Below are positions 44,759 through 54,080 of a stretch of 64,000 nt of DNA, one piece after another. The translations under genes and the position numbers were made by a program. The notes beneath the pieces were generated by a model, which saw only the letters and a program-made list of their open reading frames with translations, did no database searches and was not told where the DNA came from. Source of the DNA: Phytopseudomonas argentinensis (lineage in GTDB: Bacteria > Pseudomonadota > Gammaproteobacteria > Pseudomonadales > Pseudomonadaceae); contig NZ_FORC01000003.1 of NCBI RefSeq assembly GCF_900113905.1, forward strand, positions 186,001 through 250,000, written 5' to 3'. The number at the start of each line of letters is the position of its first letter. The stretch's first letter is position 1.

Positions 44759-45184
44759 TCAGGCTTCCAGTACCACTTCCAGGGTGATTTCAGCGTTGAG
44801 TACCTTGGATACCGGGCAACCGGTCTTGGCGGTTTCCACCGCTTTTTCGAAAGCGGCGCGGTCAGCACCCGGAATCTTGGCCTTGAGCGACAGGTGCACG
44901 GCGGTGATGGCGAAGCCGCCATCCTGCTTGTCCAGGGTCACTTCAGCTTTGGTATCGATGCTCTCGGCGGTCATGCCCGCTTCGCCCAGCTCCTTGGAAA
45001 GCGCCATGGAGAAACAGCCGGCATGGGCCGCGCCGATCAACTCTTCCGGGTTGGTGCCGGGCTTGTCTTCGAAGCGCGTATTGAAGCCGTAGGGCTGCTC
45101 GGAGAGCACGCCACTCTGGGTGGAAATGGTGCCCTTGCCGTCTTTGATGCCACCCTGCCAGTGGGCCGATGCTGTCTTCTTCAT
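44759..45184 (-). CDS. osmC: OsmC/Ohr-family peroxidase
   Basis: A 141-residue OsmC-type thiol peroxidase expected to reduce organic hydroperoxides. Both catalytic cysteines are present: H-A-G-C-F in the middle and T-G-C-P-V-S in the C-terminal third. The start at 45184 follows CAGGAG. The protein begins M-K-K-T-A-S-A-H-W as in OsmC proteins. It is a stand-alone gene, with the monooxygenase gene 87 bases upstream on the same strand. Confidence 0.88.
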   Translation of the reverse strand: MKKTASAHWQGGIKDGKGTISTQSGVLSEQPYGFNTRFEDKPGTNPEELIGAAHAGCFSMALSKELGEAGMTAESIDTKAEVTLDKQDGGFAITAVHLSLKAKIPGADRAAFEKAVETAKTGCPVSKVLNAEITLEVVLEA

Positions 45185-45271
45185 CTCTGTGCTCCTGTTG
45201 ATGAGGGATACAGAGTTCAGAGAGACAGTAGCCAGGCAAGTTCGAGTTTTTTGCCCCAAAGGGGGCCTCGC

Positions 45272-46267
45272 TCAGCGCAGGCTGGCGAGGATGTCGAAGG
45301 CGTGCAGGCGGTCGGCGAAATCATAGTGGTCGCAGGTGAAGATCAGCTCGTCCGCCTCGGTCTGCTCCAGCAAAACCTCCAGGCGCGCACGGATCTTCTG
45401 CGGCCCGCCGATCACTGCCATACCGAGGAAGCTGCCCACGGCATCGCGCTCATGGGGCAGCCACAAGCCGTCCATCGACTCCACCGGAGGGCGCTGCACC
45501 AGGCTCTGGCCACGGATCAGCGAGAGGATGCGCTGGTAGGCGGAGGTCGCCAGGTACTGCGCCTGCTCATCGGTATCGGCAGCCAGCAGCGGGACACCAA
45601 GCATCACGTAGGGCTTGTCGAGCACCTCGGAGGGCGTGAAGGCATTGCGGTAGACCCGGATCGCTTCGTGCACGTAACGCGGCGCGAAGTGCGAGGCAAA
45701 GGCGTAGGGCAAACCACGCTCACCGGCCAGTTGGGCGCTGAACAGGCTGGAGCCCAGCAACCAGATTGGCACGTTGGTACCGGTGCCGGGCACCGCGATA
45801 ACGCGTTGATCCGCGGTACGCGGGCCGAGGTAGCGCTGCAACTCGGCAACGTCCTGGGGAAAATCGTCAGCGCTACCGGAGCGTTCGCGGCGCAGGGCAT
45901 GGGCGGTGAATTGGTCGGCGCCGGGCGCGCGCCCCAGGCCCAGTTCGATACGGCCCGGATACAGGGTCGCCAGGGTGCCGAACTGCTCGGCGACCACCAG
46001 GGGCGCATGGTTGGGCAGCATCACCCCACCCGAGCCAAGGCGAATACGCGAGGTGCCGGCCGCCAGGTAGCCGAGCAACACGGCGGTCGCCGAGCTGGCG
46101 ATACCGTCCATGTTGTGGTGTTCGGCGACCCAGAAGCGCTGGAAGTCCAGCGATTCGACGTGTCTGGCCAGCGCCAGGGAGTTGTGCAGCGCCTGCTGCG
46201 GGCTGCCGGTGTCGCGGATCGGCGCCAGATCGAGAACGGAGAATGGAAGTTTCGCCAATGCAGACAT
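45272..46267 (-). CDS. Luciferase-like (LLM-class) flavin monooxygenase
   Basis: A 331-residue bacterial-luciferase-family oxidoreductase of the YhbW/'alkanal monooxygenase-like' group. Landmarks are S-V-L-D-L-A-P at the N-terminus, W-V-A-E-H-H-N near residue 46, [10 protein letters not shown] and E-L-G-L-G-R-A-P-G. It would use reduced flavin. The substrate is unknown. The ATG at 46267 has AAGGATT at good spacing; eight additional codons upstream are unlikely. Confidence 0.87.
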   Translation of the reverse strand: MSALAKLPFSVLDLAPIRDTGSPQQALHNSLALARHVESLDFQRFWVAEHHNMDGIASSATAVLLGYLAAGTSRIRLGSGGVMLPNHAPLVVAEQFGTLATLYPGRIELGLGRAPGADQFTAHALRRERSGSADDFPQDVAELQRYLGPRTADQRVIAVPGTGTNVPIWLLGSSLFSAQLAGERGLPYAFASHFAPRYVHEAIRVYRNAFTPSEVLDKPYVMLGVPLLAADTDEQAQYLATSAYQRILSLIRGQSLVQRPPVESMDGLWLPHERDAVGSFLGMAVIGGPQKIRARLEVLLEQTEADELIFTCDHYDFADRLHAFDILASLR

Positions 46268-46378
46268 AAGAGAATCCTTGCTGATGGACAACGCCGAGGC
46301 CTTATCCGAGTAAAACAGTAGGTCTTATCCTACGCCTGCCAATCGATCCAGGCCACCTCGTGGCAAATTGCAGGCAGT

Positions 46379-46416
46379 AAAAAGCCGGCATCGCAAAAGG
46401 CTGCGTGCCGGCTTTC
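46379..46416 (-). terminator. Terminator downstream of DUF1161 copy 2
   Basis: A 10-bp stem (AAAGCCGGCA pairing with TGCCGGCTTT) with a 15-base loop, and T/A runs at the base. It lies 12 bases past the stop of the small gene on the minus strand. Confidence 0.7.
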
Positions 46417-46427
46417 TACCATCGTCA

Positions 46428-46649
46428 TCAGTTGCGCTGGTAGACGATTTCCTTGCTACCGGCAGCGCAGGTGCCGACCACCTGGCGATCGGTCACGCTG
46501 CCTTTGTCGACGATTTCCAGGGTGTAGGACGAAACACCATTGGCCTGGATCTTCGCATCGATCTCACCCTTGAGTTCCTCGCAGTCCTTGGCCGCGAAGG
46601 CCGAACCAGCGAGCGCCATCAGGCCTGCTGCAAACAACACTTTCTTCAT
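46428..46649 (-). CDS. DUF1161-family periplasmic small protein, copy 2
   Basis: A 73-residue paralogue of the protein at 42810-43061. It has a signal peptide (cleavage after A-F-A), then K-D-C-E-E-L and a terminal G-T-C and I-V-Y-Q-R-N. The mature domains align over their full length, including both cysteines and the S-Y-T-L-E-I-V core. The start follows GAGGGAG and a dedicated terminator follows. Function unknown. Confidence 0.82.
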   Translation of the reverse strand: MKKVLFAAGLMALAGSAFAAKDCEELKGEIDAKIQANGVSSYTLEIVDKGSVTDRQVVGTCAAGSKEIVYQRN

Positions 46650-46762
46650 CACAAACGCTCCCTCGTAGCAGTGAACACATCCGGGCGCCATTGACGTGGC
46701 CCGACTCAATAAAGCCGCAGATTGCCGGTATGGCAAGCCCCTGCGACCACCAAGGCCCGCGA

Positions 46763-46978
46763 TCAGCTATTGGCGATGCGGAAACCAACCTTCAGGGTCA
46801 CCTGGTAGTGGGCCACTGCGCCATCGGCAATGTGACCGCGGGTTTCGGTTATCTCGAACCACTCCAGATGGCGGATGCTCTTGCTTGCTTCGGCCAGTGC
46901 ATTGTTGATGGCATCTTCGATACTCGAGGTGGACGAACCAACCAGTTCGACCTTCTTGTAAGTGTGATGATCCGACAT
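46763..46978 (-). CDS. Dodecin, flavin-binding dodecamer protein
   Basis: A 71-residue dodecin. The features are [12 protein letters not shown] near the start, A-I-N-N-A-L-A-E-A and a central tryptophan (W-F-E-I-T-E-T-R-G) that stacks on the flavin. Dodecins store or buffer flavins or CoA. The ATG at 46978 follows TGGAGG. It is monocistronic. Confidence 0.92.
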   Translation of the reverse strand: MSDHHTYKKVELVGSSTSSIEDAINNALAEASKSIRHLEWFEITETRGHIADGAVAHYQVTLKVGFRIANS

Positions 46979-47156
46979 ATCCACCTCCAGGGCTGGTTAA
47001 AACAAATGGGCCGTGTGCCCTTAATCAATCAGTCCTCGGCGGACGCGGCTAGTTCAGGTTTTCGATTGCGCCGAGCTGGCAGCCGGCAAGCTGCCCGGGC
47101 GCGGGCCTCGGCAAAACCTCGCCCAGCCACCGTTCAGGCATTTGCGATCGACCCTG

Positions 47157-47202
47157 TTCCCAAATTCGAGCCGCCCTCCTACAATCGCGATCAATTCTTA
47201 TC
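47157..47202 (+). promoter_or_regulatory. Candidate iron-regulated promoter of fecI
   Basis: TTCCCA (47157-47162) and TACAAT (47180-47185) are 17 bases apart, a credible sigma-70 promoter about 47 bases before the fecI start. GATCAATTCTTATC (47189-47202), covering the expected transcription start, resembles half of a Fur box. Fur control is expected for this gene family, but the second half-site is poor. Confidence 0.5.
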
Positions 47203-47231
47203 CGCACTGGCGCACGCCAAGGGAGTTTTTG

Positions 47232-47747
47232 GTGTCCAGCGCTCCGCCCCCAGCAACGCCGCACAGCGTCGATACCCTCTACCGCGATCATCACGGCTGG
47301 CTGCACGGCTGGCTGCGCAAGCGCCTGGGCGACCGTGAACAGGCGGCGGATATCGCCCAGGACACCTTTCTGCGTCTGCTGCTCAGCGGCCGCCTGCCGA
47401 GTCTCGATGAAGGCCGCAGCTACCTGACCCAGATCGCCCGCAACCTGCTCATCGACCAGTGGCGTCGGCAGCGGATCGAACGCGCCTACCTCGACAGCAT
47501 CGCTCACCTTGCCGAGCCCGAGTCGCCGTCATTGGAGACCCGCGCGCTGGTCATCGAGACCCTGCTGCAGATCGATGCAATGCTCGACGCCATGCCCGCC
47601 AAGGTACGTGAAGCCTTCCTGCTGTCGCAGTTCGAGGGGCTGACCTATCCACAGATCGCACAACAGTTGCAGGTCAGCGTCAGCTCGGTGCAGAAATACA
47701 TGCTGCGCGCCATCGCGGCCTGTTATCAGGTGCTGTACGGCGAATGA
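47232..47747 (+). CDS. fecI: FecI-type ECF sigma factor
   Basis: A 171-residue iron-starvation sigma factor. Region 2 contains Q-D-T-F-L-R-L-L and region 4 F-E-G-L-T-Y-P-Q-I-A-Q-Q-L-x-V-S-x-S-S-V-Q-K. The start is taken as the GTG at 47232, with AGGGAG 7 bases upstream; the in-frame ATG further upstream lies before the promoter-like boxes. It is expected to transcribe the downstream receptor gene when FecR relays a siderophore signal. It overlaps fecR by 4 bases. Confidence 0.92.
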   Translation: MSSAPPPATPHSVDTLYRDHHGWLHGWLRKRLGDREQAADIAQDTFLRLLLSGRLPSLDEGRSYLTQIARNLLIDQWRRQRIERAYLDSIAHLAEPESPSLETRALVIETLLQIDAMLDAMPAKVREAFLLSQFEGLTYPQIAQQLQVSVSSVQKYMLRAIAACYQVLYGE

Positions 47748-48703
47748 AAGGGGTCAGCGATGCGCCTATATCGCCGGCCATTGTCGAGCAGGCCAGCCAC
47801 TGGCTGATGCTGCACTGGGGCGGCGAGCTGGATGCCGAGCAACGCCAGCGCTTCGCTGAGTGGCAGGCCTGCGACCCCGAACACCGGCGTGCCTGGCAAC
47901 GCCTGGAGCGCCTGCAAGGGACCCTGGCTGACGTTCCCGCCCATACCGCCAGCGCCGTGCTGCGTGAACTGCCCGAGGCACGACGTCGCCAGGCTCTGAA
48001 ATTGCTCGGCCTGGCGCTACTCGCTGGCGGCAGCGGCTACCTGGCCCAGACCCAGCTACCCTGGCGCGAGGCCATGGCCGACCTGCGCAGCGGCACCGGC
48101 GAGCGCCTGCAGCAGGCGCTCGCCGATGGCAGCCGGCTGGCGCTGAACAGCGACAGCGCGGTGAATGTCCGCTTCAGCGAAACGGAGCGACGCATTCATC
48201 TGTTCAAGGGGGAACTGCTGCTGGAGAGCGGCCACGACGCCGCGCATCGCCCGCTGATCGTCGAGACCGCCGCTGGAGAAATCCAGGCCCTTGGCACGCG
48301 CTTCTCGGTGTATGAAATCGACGGCGGCAGCCGCGTCGAACTCTACGACGGCGAACTGGAGCTGCGCCCGCGTAACGCTTCGCCATCACGTCTGCAGGCT
48401 GGCCAGCAACGCTGGTTCAGCGCAGAACGAAGCACTGCCATCGGCCAGGCAGACCGCAATGCCATCGCCTGGACCAAAGGCCGCCTTGTCGCCGAACGCA
48501 TGCCGCTGGGCCGGTTCCTCACTGAACTGGCCCGCCACCGGCCCGGCGTGCTGCGCTGCGATCCGGCGGTGGCCGGGCTGCCACTGACCGGCGTGTTCCC
48601 GCTGGCCGACACCGATCGGGTACTCACCGCCCTGCAGCAATCGCTGCCTGTGCGCGTGGATCGGGTCACCCGCTACTGGATCACCGTACGCGCCCTGGGA
48701 TAA
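47744..48703 (+). CDS. fecR: FecR-type transmembrane sigma-factor regulator
   Basis: A 319-residue regulator. The cytoplasmic N-terminal domain (about 1-85) has W-L-x-L-H-W-G-G-E-L-D and W-Q-A-C-D-P-E-H-R-R-A-W, the DUF4880/FecR-N hallmark. One membrane helix (about 86-103) follows, then a periplasmic FecR domain with a T-x-x-G-E-x-x-x-L-G-T-R-F-type core. It binds FecI inside and the receptor signalling domain outside. Translationally coupled to fecI (ATGA). Confidence 0.92.
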   Translation: MKGVSDAPISPAIVEQASHWLMLHWGGELDAEQRQRFAEWQACDPEHRRAWQRLERLQGTLADVPAHTASAVLRELPEARRRQALKLLGLALLAGGSGYLAQTQLPWREAMADLRSGTGERLQQALADGSRLALNSDSAVNVRFSETERRIHLFKGELLLESGHDAAHRPLIVETAAGEIQALGTRFSVYEIDGGSRVELYDGELELRPRNASPSRLQAGQQRWFSAERSTAIGQADRNAIAWTKGRLVAERMPLGRFLTELARHRPGVLRCDPAVAGLPLTGVFPLADTDRVLTALQQSLPVRVDRVTRYWITVRALG

Positions 48704-48845
48704 CCCCCGATAAGCGCGGCAACGACCTGCACGGGCTACGCGGGTGCGATCAGCAAATAATTTCCAGAAACCATTGTCGCTTTCGCCCGCTCGCTCGGGA
48801 TACCTCCTGAACCCAATGAAGACGCATTCTCAGAGGATATCCAGA

Positions 48846-51329
48846 ATGCCGTACCTGCCCGCATCCCAATGCTCGACGCTGAGCCTGTCGATCAGCCGAG
48901 CCCTGCTCACCGGCCTGCTGGTCACCAGCCCGCTGCTGATCGCTGCCAGCGCTCAGGCGCAATCGGCCGCCACTGAACAGACCCGCGCCTATGCCATCCC
49001 CGCGGGCGATCTCGACGGAGCGCTGAACCGCTTCGCCAGCGACGCGGACATCCTGCTGTCGGTGGATTCGCGGCTGACCACCGGCAAACGCAGCCCCGGA
49101 CTCAACGGCAGCTATTCGGTGGACGCCGGGCTGGCGCGGTTGCTGGCAGGCACCGGCCTGCGCCCGCTCAAGGCCGGCAACAACTACGCCCTGGAAGTCG
49201 AGCAGGACAACGCCAGCTCCCTGGAGCTGGGCGCGACCAGCATCAACGCCAGCGGTATGGGCGATATCACCGAGGGCAGCGGCTCCTACACTACGGGTGC
49301 GGTGACCATCGGCAAGGGCCAGCACTCGCTGCGTGAAACACCGCAATCGGTCACGGTGATGACCCGCAAGATGCTCGACGACCAGCGCCTCAACACCATC
49401 GAACAGGTGATGGAAAAGACCCCGGGCATCACCGTGTACGACTCGCCCATGGGCGGCAAGTACTTCTACTCCCGCGGCTTCCGCATGACCGGGCAGTATC
49501 AGTACGACGGCGTGCCGCTGGACATCGGCAGCAGTTATGCACAAGCCGACAGCTTCTCCAGCGACATGGCCATCTATGACCGTGTCGAAGTGCTGCGCGG
49601 TGCAGCGGGGATGATGAAAGGCGCTGGCGGCACGGCGGGTGGCGTCAATTTCGTGCGCAAGCGCGGCCAGTACACCCCCCATACTCAGTTGTCTCTCTCT
49701 GCCGGCACCTGGGACAACTACCGCGCCCAGGTCGATACCGGCGGCCCGCTCAATGAAGCCGGCACCCTTCGCGGCCGGGCCGTGGCGACCCAGCAAAGTC
49801 GCCACTACTTCTACGACGTCGCCAAGCGCAAGGATCAGGTCTATTACGGCGCCGTGGATTTCGACCTGAGCGCCGACACCACGTTCGGCCTGGGCGTCGC
49901 CTACGAAGACCTGGACGCAACGCCCTGCTGGGGCGGCATGCCACGCTACGCCGATGGCAACGACCTGAAGCTCAGCCGCTCGACCTGCCTGAACCCTGCC
50001 TGGAACAACCAGCGCAGCAAGCGCACCACACTGTTCGGTGATCTGAAGCACCCGCTCAACGACAATTGGGCGCTCAAGGTGGCGGGTGTCTGGTCGCGCA
50101 ATACCCAGGACATGGAATACGCCTTTCCCAGTGGCTCGGTGCCGGTGGGCACCAGCAGCTCAAACACCCTGGTACTGGGCAGCATCTATGATTACGACCA
50201 GGTGGACTACGGCCTCGATGCCTATGTCGACGGTACGTTCGACGCCCTGGGCCAGCAGCACGAACTGGTGGTTGGCGCCAACACCAGCCGCTCCCACAAG
50301 GACGACTTCTTCGCCGTGGCGGCCCTGCCTCAGCGCCAGAACGTGCTCGACCCGGATCATCATCTACCGCAACCAGATGAAAGCTACTACCTGGCCAACG
50401 CCTCGCGCGGCGGCCCGCTGGACATTCGCATCAAGCAGTACGGCGTCTACTCGACCGCTCGCTTGAAGCTGGCCGAGCCACTGACCTTGGTATTTGGCGG
50501 CCGCGTCAGCTGGTACAAATCCGAAACCGACTCCATCGCTTACTTTCGCGGTGTCGGCACCCCGGCCAATTCGCAAACCACCGAAACCGGGCAGGTCACG
50601 CCATTCGCCGGCCTGCTGCTCGACCTCAACGACAACCTGACGGCCTACGCCAGCTACACGGACATCTTCACGCCCCAGGGCAACCTCAAGACCATCGATG
50701 GCAGCACCCTGAAACCGCTGATCGGCAAGAGCTATGAGCTGGGCATCAAGAGCGAGTGGTACGAAGGCCGTTTGAACAGCTCATTCAGCCTGTTCCGCAC
50801 CCTCCAGGAAGACGCCGCCCAGACCGACCCGAACTGTGCCGACGGCAGCTGTTCGCAAAACTCAGGCAAGGTGCGCGCCCAAGGCTTCGAAGCGGAAATC
50901 AGCGGTGAAGTCATCGACCGCCTGCAACTGCTGGCCGGCTACACCTACACCCAGACCAAGGTGCTGGAGGATGCCGACCCGAACCAGAATGGCGTGTCGT
51001 ACAACTCCTACGTGCCGCGGCATCTGCTGCGCGTATGGGCCGATTACAGCCTCAACGGGCCACTGGAGCGTTTCACCGTGGGCGCCGGCTTCAACGCCCA
51101 GAGCGACAACTACCGCACCTCGCCGATCAGCGGCAATAACATCTCCCAAGCGGGCTACACCATCTGGAACGGCCGCATCGGTTACCGCGTCGATGACACC
51201 TGGTCGCTGGCCCTCAACGGCAACAACCTGTTCGACAAGCGCTACTACACCACCGTGGGCACCGAAGGCTTCGGCAACTTCTACGGCGAGCCGCGCAATT
51301 TCATGCTGTCGGTCAAGGCGGACTTCTAG
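48846..51329 (+). CDS. TonB-dependent siderophore receptor with N-terminal signalling domain
   Basis: An 827-residue outer-membrane receptor. A signal peptide ends near A-Q-A (about 41). An STN signalling domain (about 45-115) with A-Y-x-I-P-A-G-D-L-x-x-A-L-N-R-F follows, then the plug (about 155-290, R-E-T-P-Q-S-V-T-V-M) and a 22-strand barrel ending in aromatic F. The STN domain is diagnostic of transducing receptors working with FecR/FecI. I use the ATG at 48846 (after GAGGATATC), since the next upstream ATG lacks a ribosome site. Plug and barrel are of the FpvA/ferrioxamine/ferrichrome hydroxamate-catecholate class; the ligand is undetermined. The 142 bases after fecR probably hold the FecI-dependent promoter. 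Confidence 0.93.
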   Translation: MPYLPASQCSTLSLSISRALLTGLLVTSPLLIAASAQAQSAATEQTRAYAIPAGDLDGALNRFASDADILLSVDSRLTTGKRSPGLNGSYSVDAGLARLLAGTGLRPLKAGNNYALEVEQDNASSLELGATSINASGMGDITEGSGSYTTGAVTIGKGQHSLRETPQSVTVMTRKMLDDQRLNTIEQVMEKTPGITVYDSPMGGKYFYSRGFRMTGQYQYDGVPLDIGSSYAQADSFSSDMAIYDRVEVLRGAAGMMKGAGGTAGGVNFVRKRGQYTPHTQLSLSAGTWDNYRAQVDTGGPLNEAGTLRGRAVATQQSRHYFYDVAKRKDQVYYGAVDFDLSADTTFGLGVAYEDLDATPCWGGMPRYADGNDLKLSRSTCLNPAWNNQRSKRTTLFGDLKHPLNDNWALKVAGVWSRNTQDMEYAFPSGSVPVGTSSSNTLVLGSIYDYDQVDYGLDAYVDGTFDALGQQHELVVGANTSRSHKDDFFAVAALPQRQNVLDPDHHLPQPDESYYLANASRGGPLDIRIKQYGVYSTARLKLAEPLTLVFGGRVSWYKSETDSIAYFRGVGTPANSQTTETGQVTPFAGLLLDLNDNLTAYASYTDIFTPQGNLKTIDGSTLKPLIGKSYELGIKSEWYEGRLNSSFSLFRTLQEDAAQTDPNCADGSCSQNSGKVRAQGFEAEISGEVIDRLQLLAGYTYTQTKVLEDADPNQNGVSYNSYVPRHLLRVWADYSLNGPLERFTVGAGFNAQSDNYRTSPISGNNISQAGYTIWNGRIGYRVDDTWSLALNGNNLFDKRYYTTVGTEGFGNFYGEPRNFMLSVKADF

Positions 51330-51438
51330 GCCGCCTTGTAGCCGCAACACCCAGCCTGCGGCGTTATTGCACCCGCAGGGCGGGATGTATGTCGGCTAAT
51401 CCCGGCCAGCCGCGCAATCGGCGCCCAAGGGCCGCTGG

Positions 51439-52422
51439 CTACTGCCCAGCGGCGCCGAGAACTTGCTGCAGCTGCTTGATCACCCGCGCCTGGTGCGCTT
51501 CGCTGAGCCCGATGCCGTGGTGGCTCTCGACCAGCTCTCGGGCATCGAGGCGCGCCTTGAACCAGTCCTCGACGAAGCCCGGCGCGTAGCCGCCGGTGCT
51601 GAAGCCGCGGCCCCCAAAGGCGATCAGCGGCGGGTAGGCCTCCAAATAGTCCTGGCGCCGCTCAACGCGGTGGCGATGCTGATAGACCCAGAACTGCACG
51701 TCGTACAGCAGGTAGGACAGGGGGTCGCCATGCAGGGCGAAATAGCCTTTCTCTTCGAGCAACTGCAGAGCAATCGCTCGGATGGCCTCGCCGATTCGCG
51801 GGAACGGCGGGAAGTCGTCCAGCAGCGGCGCGAGCACCTCGGAAAACTCGCCCTCGGTTACCCGGCGCCGGTCTTCCTGGAAATCCTCCTCGGCGGTATC
51901 GAACACCTCCTCGCTGACCAGGCCGCGCACGAAAGTCTCGAAATTCCTGGCCAGCAAGGTGATCCGGTAATCACCTTCCTGGTCGACGTGCACCACCTGC
52001 GGCTCGCCGTCCGGACCGCAGGCGCGGTAATCGAGGGCGACCATGTCGTGGCCGGCGGACGGGCAATCGCAAATGTACACGCCGATGTCCGGATAGCCCC
52101 ACTGCTCGATCATGAAGCGGCTGCCCAGCTCGCCCGCCAGGGAGTAGCGCTTGTTCCGCCCGATACTGAGGAAACTGGTGATCGCCACGTGATCCTCGGC
52201 CCAGGAGGTGGCCTCCTCGGTCGGGAAGCAGCACGCGTGGGGAGTGCCGCCATTGTGCCGGCGCATGAAGGCGACATAGCTGGCGGGCAGCCGGTAGCCG
52301 AGCTGCGCTTCGGTTTCGGCGATCAACGCATCGCTCGGCACCAGGTCGGTGATGGTGTTGCGGGCGTAGACGCTGTCGTCCCAGAACGCCTGCAGGTCGA
52401 TGTCGTCCGGAAAGCCGCTCAT
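51439..52422 (-). CDS. SMI1/KNR4-family protein
   Basis: A 327-residue cytoplasmic protein. The N-terminal ~170 residues fit the SMI1/KNR4 (SUKH) fold: I-A-E-T-E-A-Q-L-G-Y-R-L-P-x-S-Y, F-M-R-R-H-N-G-G and a later D-x-V-A-L-D-Y segment. The C-terminal half is charged and unassigned. SUKH proteins often act as immunity to polymorphic nuclease toxins, but no toxin gene adjoins this one, which stands between the TonB receptor (convergent) and a permease (divergent). Confidence 0.82.
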   Translation of the reverse strand: MSGFPDDIDLQAFWDDSVYARNTITDLVPSDALIAETEAQLGYRLPASYVAFMRRHNGGTPHACCFPTEEATSWAEDHVAITSFLSIGRNKRYSLAGELGSRFMIEQWGYPDIGVYICDCPSAGHDMVALDYRACGPDGEPQVVHVDQEGDYRITLLARNFETFVRGLVSEEVFDTAEEDFQEDRRRVTEGEFSEVLAPLLDDFPPFPRIGEAIRAIALQLLEEKGYFALHGDPLSYLLYDVQFWVYQHRHRVERRQDYLEAYPPLIAFGGRGFSTGGYAPGFVEDWFKARLDARELVESHHGIGLSEAHQARVIKQLQQVLGAAGQ

Positions 52423-52644
52423 GCCTTGCCCGTCCGCGCTGCGCGCCAGCGGCGGGCGGTGTCGAATGTGCTGTTCATGGCTGCTCCTCGATCTGTTGGC
52501 CGTTCTGCTCGGCCCTCAGACTGACCCTGCCCGGGCAAGGTTCGCAAGCCTGCGGCTGCGATCTTTCCCACGGCCTGCCGAATGCCACTTGGGCTTGCCC
52601 CGCCCAGGCAGTAGAATCCGCCGCTTTTCCAGGCGGCGACGACC

Positions 52645-54018
52645 ATGCAACCAGGTGATTCCCAGCGTAACGGCGAACTGATCTATGGCCTCGAAGACCG
52701 CCCGCGTCCGCTGGTGGCCATCCTCGCCGCACTGCAGCACCTGCTGGCGATCATCGTGCCGATCGTCACCCCCGGCCTGCTGATCTGCCAGGCGCTGGGC
52801 GTGTCGGCTCGCGACACCAACCTGATCGTGTCCATGAGCCTGGTGATTTCCGGCATCGCCACCTTTGTCCAATGCCGCCGCTTCGGCCCCCTGGGCGCCG
52901 GGTTGCTGGTGGTGCAGGGCACCAGCTTCAACTTCGTCGGCCCGCTGATCGCCGGCGGCGCGCTGATGGTCAAACAGGGCACGCCGGTGGAGGGCGTGAT
53001 GGCGGCGATCTTCGGCGTGGTGATTGCCGGCTCATTCGTCGAGATCGGCATCTCGCGCATCCTGCCGTTCGTGAAGAAGCTGATCACCCCGCTGGTGACT
53101 GGCATCGTGGTGCTGATGATCGGCCTGACGCTGATCAAGGTCGGCCTGATCAGCATGGGCGGTGGCTACGGCGCCATGGCCAACGGCACCTTCGCCAACG
53201 GCGAGAACCTGCTGCTGTCCGGCGTGGTGCTGGCGGTGATCGTGGTGCTCAACCGCATCCCGGTGGTGTGGATGCGCAGCTGCGCGATCGTCATCGCCCT
53301 GCTGGTCGGTTACGCCCTGGCCGGCTACCTGGGTCGCCTGGACTTCACCGGCATGCACCAGGCCGAGCTGTTCCAGGTACCGACGCCGCTGCACTTCGGC
53401 CTGGGCTTCTCGTGGAGCCTGTTCATCCCGATGCTGGTGATCTACCTGGTGACCTCCCTGGAAGCCATCGGCGACGTTACCGCCACCAGCAAGGTGTCCA
53501 AGCAGCCGGTGGAAGGCCCGCTGTGGATGCAGCGCATCAAGGGCGGCGTGCTGGTCAATGGGGTCAACTCGTTGCTGGCCGGCGTGTTCAACACCTTTCC
53601 CAGCTCGATCTTCGCGCAAAACAACGGGGTGATTCAGCTGACCGGTATCGCCAGCCGCCACATCGGCGTGTGGATCGCCCTGATGCTGGTGGTGCTCGGC
53701 CTGTTCCCCGCCGTGGCCGGGGTCATCCAGGCGGTGCCGGAGCCGGTGCTGGGCGGTGCGGCGATGGTGATGTTCGGCGCCGTGGCGGCCTCGGGCATCA
53801 ACATCCTCGCCGGCATCGACCTGGATCGCCGCGCCCTGCTGATCATCGCCGTGTCCCTGGCCCTCGGCCTTGGCGTGTCGCAGGTACCGGAGTTCCTCGC
53901 CCACATGCCGGCGGCGCTGCGCAACGTGCTGGAATCCGGGGTGGCCACCGGCGGCATCTGCGCGCTGCTGCTCAACTGGTTCCTGCCGGACAGCCCGGCC
54001 AAGGCCGAGGAACACTGA
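52645..54018 (+). CDS. Nucleobase:cation symporter, NCS2/NAT family (xanthine-type)
   Basis: A 457-residue inner-membrane permease with about 14 hydrophobic segments. The NAT signature Q-N-N-G-V-I-Q-L-T-G, followed by A-S-R-x-I-G, resembles the xanthine permeases XanP/XanQ more than UraA. It should import xanthine or a related purine with protons. The ATG at 52645 has a modest ribosome site. A strong terminator follows. The 222 bases upstream, shared divergently with the SMI1/KNR4 gene, hold the promoters. Confidence 0.87.
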   Translation: MQPGDSQRNGELIYGLEDRPRPLVAILAALQHLLAIIVPIVTPGLLICQALGVSARDTNLIVSMSLVISGIATFVQCRRFGPLGAGLLVVQGTSFNFVGPLIAGGALMVKQGTPVEGVMAAIFGVVIAGSFVEIGISRILPFVKKLITPLVTGIVVLMIGLTLIKVGLISMGGGYGAMANGTFANGENLLLSGVVLAVIVVLNRIPVVWMRSCAIVIALLVGYALAGYLGRLDFTGMHQAELFQVPTPLHFGLGFSWSLFIPMLVIYLVTSLEAIGDVTATSKVSKQPVEGPLWMQRIKGGVLVNGVNSLLAGVFNTFPSSIFAQNNGVIQLTGIASRHIGVWIALMLVVLGLFPAVAGVIQAVPEPVLGGAAMVMFGAVAASGINILAGIDLDRRALLIIAVSLALGLGVSQVPEFLAHMPAALRNVLESGVATGGICALLLNWFLPDSPAKAEEH

Positions 54019-54034
54019 GCGCTGCCTGGAACAC

Positions 54035-54064
54035 GAAAAAGGGCCGCTGCTGCGGCCCTTTTTC
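54035..54064. terminator. Bidirectional terminator between permease and folA
   Basis: A perfect 13-bp stem (54035-54047 with 54052-54064) and 4-base loop, with five-base A and T runs at the base on each side. It serves the convergent permease and folA transcripts. Confidence 0.9.
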
Positions 54065-54080
54065 ATTTGGCGGCGTTGCC

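Noticed and set aside
45237..45270. Possible terminator after the luciferase-like monooxygenase gene
   Set aside because: The stem (GCCCC/GGGGC) has its T-run on the wrong side for the minus-strand transcript, so it does not fit a Rho-independent terminator for that gene.
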